Positions 25,811 through 41,039 of a stretch of 64,000 nucleotides of DNA are shown piece by piece; the first letter of the stretch is position 1, and the number at the start of each line of letters is the position of its first letter. The translations under genes were made by a program, and so were the position numbers. Location: the NCBI GenBank assembly GCA_023053545.1, contig JAKZAN010000005.1:4340001-4404000 (forward strand), read 5' to 3'. This DNA is from Lepidurus packardi. Lineage: Eukaryota > Arthropoda > Branchiopoda > Notostraca > Triopsidae. The notes under the pieces were generated by a model. It had not been told where the DNA came from. It did no database searches and saw nothing but the letters and a program-made list of their open reading frames with translations.

Positions 25811-28371
25811 ATTCTCCGCTTCGAAATTACTGCACCTACTGAGAAATTGAAGTCTGTGTAAAACATGGGGACCAAAATATTTTTTCGTGTTAAAAGGATT
25901 TCGTGCTAAAAGCATTTTTTAAAGCATTTTAACAGAGTGTAACTAAAAATTAAATCTTTTGACTGCCCACATGTTTTGACAGACTGTTGGGGCAAAAATT
26001 GGAAGACACAAATTTTAACTTAAGTCAGGGATGTTACTAAGGCTCTACAAACCCTTCCCATTGGCAGAGGGGGACGGTTGTTAAGATGACAATGTATTTT
26101 GTCGTTCAAAAAGTACTTTGTCGAACAAACCTCTTTTGTCGTTCATCCCAGGCGCGATTTTTTGTGTTAAGCGATTTTTGTTTCGTGTTAAAAGAAAACA
26201 AATGTATGAAATTACGTAGTATTTTGTCCGGACCAGAATATCATTTTGTGTTAACTGGTTTTACGCGTTAAGCGATTTTATGTTAAGCCGCTTAAGCGGT
26301 TTCCACTGTACTTTTATATAATTATGTATTAATTCCATAGGCCTATTTAATATGCTCGTTGCGTAATTTTAAAAATTAACCTAAGGATTTCTGTCAGTAA
26401 TTAGCAAATTTCTGTTTTCAAATGCTAGACGAATAAAAGACATGAAAATAATTTTTTGCTAATATTTTAAGCATATAATAAGCGCTCCTATTATTTTTAT
26501 GTGGATGTAAGGCGAAACATTCAAATTTGGAATGTGTAATATTAAGAAAACATAATTTGATTTATAGTCAAAAATTAAAATGTTTGTACCTCTTTTACAG
26601 CTGATTTATGGTAACTATATATCGGGACACTTGTGTGCAGTTAAGAAAAGAACGACTGCGACTTACTGGATGAGTTCGAGAAATGGCGGCCTTTTATATG
26701 GCAGCAATCGGGCGATGTGAGGAAAACCCCACAAGTCGGCGGAAACCTGATTGTTGGCCAAGGCAGAGCGTAAGTTCATATTTAACTTATTTTTCAAACC
26801 CGCTTCCAGGAAACCCAAATTTCCCATGTTTCGAAAATCTGAAACGTGTCAACGTGAAAAAGGAGCGTAAACAAGTAGCAAACTTTGTGCTCCAACGTAT
26901 CACAAGTCATCTTTGACCAGCCTTACAAAATAGCACTGATGGTCCCAAATATTTATTTTAAGTGTGAAGTAATAGTAGCTATGCTTTCTACCCGGTGTTA
27001 GATATCGTTACGGAGAAAAAAAACATTTCGGGGGGTTTAAACCCCCCAGGGTACGGACCTGCTTTCTACCCCTTGCTCTTCCTATCTGTGCTGCTCTCCA
27101 GAAGTCTTGGCTCAATCAGCTAGTTTACGCTATTATCACATAACAAAAAACGAACCAGGAAAATCCGCGAAGTTTCGCCAATATATTTTCCTAAAGGTAA
27201 AAAGCAGTGTTGACGCCATAGATATAGGTCTATTAACCATAAACTGTGTAACTATTACAAACCTATATACCTGTATGTTGATGTTGACTTTCTGAGCTTT
27301 ACAACAATGCTGTCCTCGGATTTCCCCATTGCAACGCCCAATAGAACTGCGGTTAATTCTTCGATATATAATGGCAAATCGAAGGGATGTGGAGGAACAA
27401 AGGAATATTTGAAAATGCTGAATGGAACACTATGTATCACTATACCTACTTGTTATAATTTATAGTCCAATTAATTATTCGAATTAAATCGGATATATCG
27501 CGAAGCAACATGAATGTATATCAATTTATTAAAATGTTACATTTGTGTTTAAATGCGGCACACCTAATTTTGCTAGAATATCAGCAATGTCAGAAAGCTG
27601 AACGTAAATGGCATTCAAACACTCAAACTTCTGAAGCTTAAGAAATTTCAGAATAAAGACAAATATTTTAAACACGCTGTATATTCCCTTATTAAAGCTT
27701 TTTAAGACCCACTTCAAGTTGAGGGGAAGTCTACCTGCGCTAAACTCCCGCTTGTAAAAAAAGTATTCGTGCCCTTGGAACGTGCCCTTAGGAAGCGGAA
27801 TCCAACAAGTTATACGTGCATGTGCAATCAAGCCTGTTCTGTTTCCTCGCAAACGTTTTGAACCTGTTTCATCACATACATACTTCACTTATAAAGTGAC
27901 AAAAAATAAAGATACAAAACCATAAGACTAAAACTTGTGTCGGTATCAATTTCCATCCGGGCTATGCATACTGGTCATGGAATTCAGACAATTCAGGCCG
28001 TATAGTTAACTTGCAGTTTGGTCTCTTTTTACCAGTAATTGTTCTGGTTAATAATAATTACCTGCAGGTATTTGGTAATAACTCTATCGTATTGTGGACT
28101 CTTAATATTCTGGACTGTTTCCAATTAATGGAGAGTAATTACTAGAAACTAATTAGTGATTCGAGACAATCTTGAACTCCTTTGTATATTTACGGTGAAA
28201 ACGAGCACACGTTAACAATATAAAGGACACTACTCACAATATTAAAAGAGGCAAAGTAATTAAGGCACTGATGTAAACCGTAAAGGGCAGAACGGGTGCA
28301 AGGGCAGTATGGCACATGTTGATAAAAAATTGAAGACTACTTGTACCGCTGATCCATTTCGCCTGTTTTCA
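25811..28371. other. Gene-poor stretch between the PAN protein and the ZNF474-like gene
   Basis: AT-rich, with no recognised gene. Repeated gtgttaagcgatttt-type units fill 26060-26310. A 119-codon minus-strand frame (27529-27888) ends in DIADILAKLGVPHLN, but matches no family I know. A 77-codon plus-strand frame at 26683 is also unassigned. Confidence 0.5.
26060..26310. repeat. Possible end of a pogo/Tigger-type DNA transposon or MITE
   Basis: Read on the minus strand from 26310, the sequence begins TACAGTGGAAACCGCTTAAG and continues with repeated CGCTTAACAC-like blocks. A CAGT terminus next to TA is typical of pogo-like elements. No opposite terminal repeat was seen, so only one end is supported. 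Confidence 0.4.
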
Positions 28372-31806
<3,435 letters not shown>

Positions 31807-33247
31807 TCACTTGGACTCGCAGACAACACTCGATTGGATCCAGTCTCGTATCCGCTGTTTTTTCGCAGTTCTATCCACTGTGGTTTCAATGCCGAATTCC
31901 GTGAGCGTCCGCAAAAGTTTGTTTTTTTCTTCCAAGCAACTGTGAACGCTCACCATACTAAAGTTGACGGATTGAAGATCACTAAATTTGGATTTGGTCA
32001 TGGGCGGAACTTTAGTACCATCGTCATCACGCTCCCAAGCTTTCGCTATCCACTTATCTTGCGTGTACTTGAAATACTCTTCCATTGACACTCGCTTGTT
32101 CTCATTGGGCTCCAAAAGGCGCTTGAGCAAGCGTTGGAGTCGAAGAGTCAAGTTTTTAAATTTGGGCGGTGCTTTGACGTTCTTTCGTTGTTGCCAGTCG
32201 CAAAAAGACGCAAATTTTGGGTCGGCGGTGACGTCAGCTTTTTGCCAAGGTAAAGCTCCAGTGAGGCACACAAAAAGCAAAACACCAAACTGCCACACAT
32301 CCTGGGCCGTATTGACATGATACCCTTCATTGTAAACGGCTTGGACAATCTCAGGAGCGCAATAGGGAAGGAGTTCATTCCGTCTTTTGACGAGCGTACC
32401 CACCAAGCGCGTACTTCCGAAATCTGCCAGCTTGATGAGGGAAAAGTCGCTGGTAAAGACTAGGACGTTGTCCATTTTCAGGTCGCGATGGACGAGCTCT
32501 TTACTGTGCATGAAATCGATGGCAGAAGCTAATTGCCACATGATGCGCTTGGTATACACTTCCCCCAAACCCCCACAACCTGAATCGGACCCAATATTCG
32601 ATGTAAGGTCTCCGAGCGGCGCCACTTCTTGGGCAAACAGGAAAAATCGATCGCTCTCAAAAGCAACATCATACGTCTTGACGATATTGGGATGGGGGCT
32701 CAAGTAATAGCTGTAATGGAACTCGCGAAAAAATTCTCGACGACTCGTCGCGTCTTTGGACACGGCTTTCAGGATCACTTCGCTACGAGTTAACCGGTGT
32801 TCTGTCAACAACACTTGAGCAAACCAGCCCTGGCCCACGGTGGCTAAAACATCGTATTCCTCAGTTAAATTAACCTACAAGATACCAGAAACAAACACAT
32901 GGTTAAATGGAGGTATTGACGTCAGCCATTTCGTTGCTACGGTATTAGATACGAAATAAGGAGAAAAAACCCGGAAGGTTAAGGCTATTTTTAGCTCCAT
33001 TTTCACTCTTCAAACGTCTCCCCAGTAACGAGTAATCTTCAAGACAATTCTTATCCTTATTATGTTGTCAATACATCGATCGACCGATGACGTCATTCCA
33101 TGCCGTTTCGACAAGGCGAGGTTTACCAGGGAAAAGGACTTACAGTGAAAACAAGGTGCATAAAAAGTGTTGTTTTTTTCTTACCTTGGACAATGGAAAC
33201 TCCCGTATTTTGTGGATACTGCTTGTACGACGAGCCAGAGTGCCCAT
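31807..33247 (-). CDS. SBK1-like serine/threonine protein kinase
   Basis: Two exons (33185-33247, 31807-32874) give 376 aa. The first exon supplies MGTLARRTSSIHKIREFPLSK and joins in phase to VNLTEEYDVLATVGQGWFAQV, which carries the Gly loop. The catalytic lysine is in VILKAVSK (~57). The HRDLKMDNVLVF catalytic loop, KLADFGSTR (DFG), PYCAPEIVQ (APE) and DVWQFGVLLFVCLTGALPW are all intact, so an active kinase is expected. The SH3-binding-domain kinase family (SBK1/NIM1-like) is the best match, from PYCAPE, the DVWQFGV motif and the PWQKAD segment. The ~80-residue C-terminal tail is unique. The substrate is unknown. Confidence 0.85.
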
Positions 33248-35044
33248 GATAGGGAGAAAATCTGCGTGTAGAGAAAAAATAACGCACACGGTTATAGCTA
33301 ATTTTAAAGGTTTGGACGGAACGGTTCAGCCACTTGACACGTGACCTTCCGTGTGAAAATAAGCGAAAAGTCCAATTTTAGTAGCCCTGTGTGCTATTTT
33401 TTGACCTAGTGTATGGCACTTGAACCAAACCTTGAGCTTTGCTTAATACCATGCATTGTCTCGTTGCGACTTTGGAACCTGTCCAAGAAACTACAAGTTC
33501 AAACTTGAAAAGTTAACTTGACCATGTACTGACGTCGAAAAGGATTGGCTTTGTGGCTGGTCGGTAAGTACTGGGTTTTACCTGCATGAATGGTATTATC
33601 CTTGTCGAAAGATGTGAGAGGTGTTGTGTAGTTACGGAGAAAAGTACGGGTTAAGAAATTCACTTTGGAAATATATAGTGTGACTGGTAGGACAATCTTG
33701 TAAGCAATGTTAGACCAGCACAGACTCCCGAAGACCTAAGTATAGCTTCAGCGTCTCCAAGCTCCGCCTCTTCCAAGACTAGTTCCAAAACCCCTCCCGG
33801 CACGGCATCACCTTAGAGCCGCCGACCGCCAAGACGTATTTCTGTTCTCATAAACTTTACGGGAAAAACAAGACAAAAAAGAGAATGGAAACAAAGCCGT
33901 CCAAGCGCTTCTTCTAACTGTCATACTGCGGAAGATTTCAGGAAGCAGTAAAGATCTCGTCCGAGTCACGTCTCAGCTCTGCTCCAGGATGATATACTTA
34001 CGTAATGGTCTGTTCATGATACACATTGAAAGGCTTATGAGTTGCCTTTCACCAAGAACAACCTGCGTGAAGGAATATGCGGAATCAGCTATACAAGAAG
34101 GATCCATTGAAGCCTCGGTAACTCAATCGTGTATAATTGAATTTACCTGAAAGTTAGAGTACAGCAAGGTTGCCAAGCAGCAAAATAATGATCTTGATAA
34201 GTTTCTGTTGTTGTACCATGTCGTTTGGAAGTATACGTGAGCGCTCCTCGGTTACGTAGTTCTCAGAAGCCCAAATTTTGGAAAATACAAGTTGAGCGGT
34301 GAACTCATCTCTTTTTCGGGAACCAGCAAGCGTTTTACTTTCCCCTCTTAAACTTTATTTTAGGGTGAAAACTGTGCCGTCAGTTCTCATAAAGGAGAAC
34401 ACGAGAAATAGGTTGCGAGTATTATTTTGGGTGACTTTCCCTCACCTTTCCAAAAGGATTACCTTCTACGTTTACTTTTAGTCTAGCGGACAAGGACCTT
34501 TCGGAAGTTGTGACGAGACTCTCCCTTCAAAACAAGTTATCATTATGCAGCTTCTGTGCCGGATTCACTCCATCGCAACCACTTGCCCATTTTCTGCGAG
34601 GCCTCTTTGCATCAACAATGTAATTTTGGACTAGTAGGCCATTTATGTTTCCGAAACCGAGTTCATTGTTGAACTTGGCTAGGGTAGGTCCAACGCCGGT
34701 TTTCCCCTGAAAAGCATTACAACAGCCCTAGCATCCCACTTGGTTCGGAGAAAAGGCCGCCTTACTTTTTGTAAATATGCGTCAAGTTTGGGAGTATGAG
34801 CGGTTCCCAAAATAGACTTTCGTTCTAGGGGTTTTTCCCCAACACGAATGGTTTGACTTTTTTTGTGATCTAGCGGATTAATACTTTTTTTGTTTAACTC
34901 GTATTGGAGGTTTTAATTGCAGTTTTTGTTTGGACAAGGCTGCAATTGTAGCATGAAATGATTTGTACTGCTCATGTTCGAGCCGCGTGTAGTCTACGCG
35001 TCGCGCCAGGTTTTTCAAACGGGGCTGGAACACACGCCTCGACG
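33248..35044. other. Intergenic between SBK-like kinase and METTL25B
   Basis: About 1.8 kb divergent between the two genes. No exon with family resemblance was found on either strand. It should contain both promoters. The plus-strand open frame starting near 34958 overlaps the METTL25B first exon in another frame. Confidence 0.5.
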
Positions 35045-36920
35045 ATGGCGACTGTTTGTTGTGATAGCAGTCATGTGCAAAGTCTGCATAATTTGGCTAA
35101 ACAGTGCACCGAGTTGTTGCAAGTTTATAAGTGGCTTACAGAGTCTTTTACACTGGTAGATTATTTACGTAACATGCCCAAAACCGCCGTTGCTTACTTT
35201 TCTTTTTCGTTTACATCGTAGGACTTCTTTAGTAAAGATCATTGGAAACAACTTCCCACATCTTGGGCGGCCGTGTTGGAAAAAGAACCAATAGAAACCC
35301 TTGGAAAATGGCTGTCAAGTGAGCCACGTGACATAAAGTATATACTAGGGTTCATTATAAGTGTAATTTGGATCTAATAAATTAAAAAATTTTTTAGACA
35401 AGTTTTCCCATTGTCGTTGCTGGCATTCAGAGCTTCAGCTGCGACGCTGACTCTTGGTCGAAAGCCCGTACGTTCCACTAGATCATTACTTGATTACTTG
35501 GGCCGCAGAGAAGAAGTTGCTCAAGATTGGGAGTCATCGACCCATTTACTGGCAGCTCCCAGTCAAGAGAAGCTTTTAACTTTATTTCGCAAACATGTAA
35601 AGCCTAAAAAGCGTCACGAAGTCGTCAGGCTGGCTGGAGCTTGTGCCCAAACGGCCAAGACGTGCCAATGCGCCCCTCTAGTAGATGTAGGTGCAGGCGT
35701 AGGCCATTTGTCCAGAATGCTGGCGTACGGCCACGGATTGCAGGTGTGTTGTCTGGAAGCAAAAGGACAGTTTAACGGCACAGCCCAGTAAGCTCTTTTT
35801 CATAGACATGTCGTAATGATTTTTTAATATGGGGGGTTCACCAGAAAGTTGGACGCCGAGTTTCAAATGTTTTTCCAGAAAAACCAAGTCAACTTGCCAG
35901 CTGTTGGGCTGGCACCCCCAAAGCACGTCACTCTTACTTTAAGACCGAACAGCCATGCCTCTGAATTGCGTGAAGTAAGCACCCTTTTTGCTTGTCGGTT
36001 CGTTATGAAACTTCGTGCGTTTTTCCGGTAAAGGCACTTGGAACCCCGTCAAGGAACGTTGGGCTCATTGGGTTACACACGTGTGGAGATTTAGGCCCGA
36101 CGTTAATTCGCTTATTTGTGGAATCATCTGATATCAACATGCTTTGTTCTGTGGCCTGTTGTTACATGAAAATTGAGAACGAGTATGGTATTCCTTTAAG
36201 TAATCTCAATATGTTTTTGACAATGTTGAAAAGGGCCAGTTATCCAGTTAGCCAATTCGTTCTGGGCTTGCCGAACCATCAACTCAGCTATGAAGCCAAG
36301 GAAATTGCGTGCCATGCCATTGAAATGTATTGCCAACGACTCTCTTCAAGTCAGAATTACAAAAAGTTAAAAGTACACAGCCCAGCTGTAGTTTACTAAC
36401 AATGTATAATGTTTGCGAAGATTCATAGTTATCGCGCCGCATTGGAAGTACTGCTACAGAGGCGGGGCATCGTCCGAGCTGGCTTAAAAGGAGTGAAAAA
36501 CGCACACCTCATGCCTTTTGAGTGGTAATTTTGTCTTGAAAACGTTAGACGCATTTTTTAAAGTTGTTAATTTATAAGCTATGCAGCTTTAGCTACGGAA
36601 AAGATGGGCGTGGCTTGGGATTCTAGCGAGTTGTCTTCCCCTGAATTGGACGGTTACTTAAAGCAATGGAAAAATGTAGTCATTTTCTATACTTTACGGC
36701 TTGTACTGGCGCCGGTAATAGAAACGGTACTTCTTCTAGACCGAATCTTCTACTTGTATGAGCAAGGTATGTTTTCCTAATTGTATTCATAAAAGAACGC
36801 ATTCATTGGCTCATCCTACTGGCTACGACAGGCTATCCTTCGTGCCTGATCCCATTGTTCGATCCTTTATTGTCGCCGAGGAACATGGTCCTCGTAGCCG
36901 TTAAACCCGCCCCCAAATAA
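35045..36920 (+). CDS. METTL25B: METTL25B (RRNAD1), methyltransferase-like protein
   Basis: Rossmann-fold S-adenosylmethionine-dependent methyltransferase-like protein; the substrate is not firmly established for this family. Eight exons (35045-35155, 35222-35337, 35398-35787, 35845-35974, 36034-36372, 36421-36524, 36579-36766, 36832-36920) give 488 aa (human METTL25B 475). Marks in order: LDFFSKDHWKQLPTSW, FPLSLLAF, FRKHVKPKKRHEVVRL, the SAM motif I VDVGAGVGHLSRMLA, GLHTCGDLGPTLIRLF, SVACCYMKIE, YRAALEVLLQRRG, LAPVIETVLLLDRIFYLYEQ and the ending LSPRNMVLVAVK. The PKK-HEV block and the C-terminus favour METTL25B over METTL25. Its stop lies 45 bp from that of DUS1L on the other strand. Confidence 0.92.
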
Positions 36921-36965
36921 ACATAGTAAGTTATAATGTATTTATGTATTCGATTGCACCATAAA

Positions 36966-39146
36966 TTATGTCTTGTCTTGAACGATGGATACTTCCGTAT
37001 GGGCGTTGTATGTATGGTCTTGTTTAGGGCTCGCCGGTGCGTTTGTCAGTGGTTTTCTCTCTTGCTGCTTCAACTGAGCCTTGTCTCGGTTGGATTTGAT
37101 GAAGAGCCGGTGCCCGGGACAGTCTAGGTTTTTCGTAAAACAGTCATTCCGGCAACACTGTTTACACAGTTTAGCTTCACACTTGATCCCCTACAAGAAT
37201 ACCGCACGACAAGCGTTTTTAAGAAAATCGCTACGATTTGTTTTACTTACCATAGGGTTAGGGCAGCGGCTGCACAAAGGGGCATTACTACGCCCAACGC
37301 CGAATTTTTTACCGGGCTTTTTCTCGAGTTTCTTTTGCTTTTTTTTTGAGAGTTCAACAGATTCCCCATTGACTTGCTTTCGCTTCAACGCCGCTTCCTT
37401 CATTTTCTCTTCATTAATCTTGCGAACCATTTCCATCTTTTCTAAATGTTCCTCAGGAGCCGCTCGCACATACGGCTGACATATCCAAGGAAAGAAAGGC
37501 AGCGAATTTTCTTCTGATGGAAAAAGGTAGTCTTGAGACATGTCCTTGTAAAAATACGAGAGAAAAGGCGAAATAAGAAGAAACTACTTGGCCATGTTTG
37601 ATTTCCGGAATGAAAAGGTCGGAAAAAAAGCTTCAAGCTCTCAACCATGCTGGCCATTTCCTCTATGGAGTTGGCTTTTGCTAACGTGGCACGCATCTGT
37701 AAGCATTCTTCGAATGCCAGGCTGTATCATACAATGGCTTATAGAACTACACCATTCGTTAGGTCAACTCAAATGATATTACCAGTGATGGAAAAGTTTG
37801 AACAAATGTCCGCGTGTGTAGGACAAGGGACAAGGGTGCTCTAGCGCATATCCGAGGTACTGCTCCGCCATTTCCCATACTGGGTAATGCACACCAGTAA
37901 ACAAGGCAGGATTGGTTAAACTGCCTTCTGCAATCATTATCGCATCCACGCCAGTCTCTTGCAAACAGCAATGTACATCCGACAGGTACTGAATGTTGCC
38001 ATTAGCAATTACTGGAATCGATACCGCCATTCTATAAAAGGTTTAAAATGCGACCTGTTTTATTGAGTTTCACCATGGATAACTTGCATTACTTGACCGC
38101 TTTGATTTGTTCCCAAGACGCCAAACCCGTCAAGGCTCCTTTTTGCTCCCGAGTACGACCGTGTACTGTCAATACCTGACAGCCAGCCTTTTCCAGTAGT
38201 TTCGCGTACGCCACTGTCTTTTCAATTTCCGGGAAGACTCGAACTTTGCAAGTGATGGGAATTGCCAAGTTTTCCGCCACATTTCGCACTAGTTGCATTC
38301 AGAAAAACTAGTCTACAGATGCAAGGATACAGAATTTTAATGTATGTTTTTACCCATGGTTTCCACCAATTTCCACTCGTCTTGCAGAAACGAGCCATAA
38401 TGGCCACGCTTGGCGATAGCTTGAGGGCAGCCCAAGTTGAGATCCACCGCATCGCAATGCGGCTCGGCAAATTTGCAAGCCTTTAAGAATATCTCTGGGT
38501 CGTTTGCACAAAACTAGTCCAAAAAGGTTGGAATTAAAATGAAGCCAAAACATCATGAATGGATGACAGAAATAGACACAAAAATCGAGTTTCTTATTGT
38601 GACGTTTTTCTTTCTGTCGTGTACGGAGGAGTAATAGGAGTAATGTAAGCTAATCAAAAAGGATGAAATGTTAATAATAGGTTCACGTGGTTTTCTGACG
38701 TCACAGACGTATCCAAGATACTCGACAGATTTCTGTACTATTTTTAGGCGTGGAAATATACAGCAGTCGTGGTAACGGCGCTGCAAATCACGTCACGATA
38801 CGTCCATGACACCATGGAAGTTATAATCTATAGTTACAAGCATCCATAAAAACATTCCAACGTATAGTTCTAAAGGCTATAATACTGCTCTTGGACTCAC
38901 TTGTACGATTAGAGGACGGTCTCCTGGACAAGACTGTAAACTTTCTTTACGGTATCGAGCGTCTTTAATAAAGGTAGCGGCGTGCCACATGGGTGTATAG
39001 CACAACTGAGCGCCGTGTTGACGTGAGAGCATTCTCCACGCCAATTCTGAAGCATCGACCATAGGAGCCAGAACAAATTTTGGGCTTTTCAATGTCTCTC
39101 GCCAAAATTTCCAGCTTTTGGTAGCAGCACTGCCCAACTCTTCCAT
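36966..39146 (-). CDS. DUS1L: DUS1L, tRNA-dihydrouridine synthase 1-like
   Basis: FMN/NADPH enzyme that reduces uridines 16/17 in the tRNA D-loop. Seven exons (38901-39146, 38354-38513, 38093-38288, 37783-38031, 37588-37721, 37251-37531, 36966-37190) close to 496 aa (human 473). The TIM barrel shows [54 protein letters not shown] (the catalytic Cys is the C of GCPQ), [26 protein letters not shown] and VIANGNIQ. The C-terminus carries FPWICQPYV, a lysine-rich tract and a Cys cluster ([24 protein letters not shown]) expected to bind zinc. The first intron (38514-38900) is longer than its neighbours. The donor at 38353/38354 uses the second of two GG positions, fixed by frame. Confidence 0.95.
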
Positions 39147-39285
39147 ATTTCGTTCTTGTTTCTAGTTATTTTTCCCCCTGCAAAAGCCATCACAACCATC
39201 AACACTTGAATCAAAAGCAAACACTTGAACCCATATAGTGCAAAATAACTCGATAGTTGAATCTTATAAACTCTTTTCTATGTAA

Positions 39286-40653
39286 CTAAAGTGAATTCTG
39301 TTTGGCAGGTTTGACGTATGAAACGTGGGACTTGATATAAATCGGGTTCAACTCGGGATGAATGTACACCATACTGGACAACGCCGACTCGAGACTATAT
39401 GGATCCTCCCCAAGAGTCGAATTGGCGTTGGGATCTTTGGGCGGGCGGCGACTGAGTTGGGGACTGAGGTCGGGAGGGTTTCTTGTGCTTATTTGAGCTG
39501 TTGGCCCGTTTGAGGGCTGGACTTTCTTTCTCATCTTGCAAGAATAGCACTGACAGCACGGGCAGTTCCTTTGGAAAGTGGTCAGCTGCGTAGGGGTCGA
39601 GTTCTCTTCTTTCTGGCGTTGTCGGCGAATGTATTCGTACGTCGTGAGGCCATGATAGGCCAGATAGATGTGAAATACGGCGAGGTGGGCCAATAGAAAT
39701 AACGCAAACAAGCTGAGCAATGACAGTGCGATCAACAAGATAATGAAGCTCATGGGCGAGATGGGCGACCCAAAAAAGGTCGGTTGGATGCTCAAGGAAG
39801 GCAGCCAAGCTGCAGCACCCTCGCCCACATACGTAGCCAAGATGATGAGCACGAGGTCTACGACGGATAGTGCCAGGACGGAAGCACTGTACAAGAGGAT
39901 GATAAAGAGAGAGACGCAAAAAACGCGGTAATTCTTTGCGCCAATGCATTGATTGAGCCACTTGCAGTGGTGGTCAAACCGCTCCACGCAGCGATTGCAT
40001 AGGCCGCAGTGTTTGGTGGTCTGTGGTTCGCCGACGTCCAAGTTGCAGTAGTAGCAATGCGAGGTGACCTGGTGTCGAGCCGTCGCCTGTAAACTGGGAT
40101 CGATCAGCGAGGTGCTGAGGAGAAAAGTGATTAATGCAGCCAGCAAACAACCGCTCGATACATGGACGGATGTCGCTATCGTAGGCGGAAGAAAAGGAAT
40201 AAGGACACCGTGACTGATGACTACGGTAAACAGTAAAAGAATCCAACCCGTAATTTGCTGCGTATGGAGCGGACGTTGAAGCCCATGTTGTCTTCGCCAA
40301 GATTTCTCAGATGGTTTCGCTGATGTGTTCCCGGCGGGAGAAGCCAACGATGCGTTATCGGTGCTGATTTGCGAGGCTGCGAAATGTTTAATAGGAGGCA
40401 ATACAGGTTTCTTTAAGACTGGAGTACGTGAAGGGGAGGAAAAGTTAGGAACAGAATTGGTTAAATGGTTGGATTGTGACATTTGCGAGTCCATGGAACG
40501 TGGCGAAACAAGCATTTGTGTTGTCACTGTTTGCGTTTGGGCCCTACCGCTCCCACTCACGCCACGTTCATAAAAGGTACTAGCAGTGTAAACTATAAGA
40601 AAAGGCGAGTTGTGTCTTTGCACAGACAGAACCGACAATGCCGGTGTTGCCAT
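39286..40653 (-). CDS. DHHC palmitoyltransferase, ZDHHC1/11-like
   Basis: Membrane protein S-acyltransferase that attaches palmitate to cysteines of target proteins. A single uninterrupted exon encodes 455 aa from the ATG at 40651-40653. A Ser/Pro-rich cytosolic N-terminus precedes two membrane helices ([37 protein letters not shown]). The DHHC domain follows: [29 protein letters not shown] and [12 protein letters not shown], with the catalytic Cys in DHHC. Two more long hydrophobic helices come next. A C-terminal Cys cluster ([10 protein letters not shown]) may itself be acylated. The pre-DHHC pair of helices and [10 protein letters not shown] point to the ZDHHC1/ZDHHC11 group. It has no introns, unlike every other coding gene in the window. 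An internal start at MDSQMSQS is possible. Confidence 0.87.
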   Translation of the reverse strand: MATPALSVLSVQRHNSPFLIVYTASTFYERGVSGSGRAQTQTVTTQMLVSPRSMDSQMSQSNHLTNSVPNFSSPSRTPVLKKPVLPPIKHFAASQISTDNASLASPAGNTSAKPSEKSWRRQHGLQRPLHTQQITGWILLLFTVVISHGVLIPFLPPTIATSVHVSSGCLLAALITFLLSTSLIDPSLQATARHQVTSHCYYCNLDVGEPQTTKHCGLCNRCVERFDHHCKWLNQCIGAKNYRVFCVSLFIILLYSASVLALSVVDLVLIILATYVGEGAAAWLPSLSIQPTFFGSPISPMSFIILLIALSLLSLFALFLLAHLAVFHIYLAYHGLTTYEYIRRQRQKEENSTPTQLTTFQRNCPCCQCYSCKMRKKVQPSNGPTAQISTRNPPDLSPQLSRRPPKDPNANSTLGEDPYSLESALSSMVYIHPELNPIYIKSHVSYVKPAKQNSL

Positions 40654-41039
40654 GACGTGCACAAGGGGGTATTATTGATTTCTTCTTTTTAGTCTTGGGC
40701 GGGGGGACAAGCTTTTGCGCTTGCGTAACAATTTTTGAATCGTGCGCTCTTGAAAACACTAAATACTTGCCAGCCAATGGCATAGCTAGGCCAGCGGCAA
40801 ATCTGTGAAGCTCGATTCAACGGTAAACCAATTGCTTTTGCATCAGTCAAGTTAAAACTAAGTTAATGTAAAGGTTACTTAATGCTATTGAAAAATAGGA
40901 TAAGTAGTACGTATTGTTAAGCTCACAAAAGCAAGTGGAGTTCTTACCTAGTTAAAAAGGAGCAATCTCCGGAACGCATAGATTCGTGATTCCAGTCCCT
41001 CTGGTGACTAATAAAACTGACAAAACAACCAAGCCAAAC
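40654..41039. promoter_or_regulatory. Divergent region between the DHHC gene and RRS1
   Basis: A 386-bp head-to-head spacer with no coding signal. It must contain both promoters and the 5' UTRs. An in-frame upstream start for RRS1 (around 40986) is unlikely because the family begins near MDVSHVLQQ. Confidence 0.5.
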
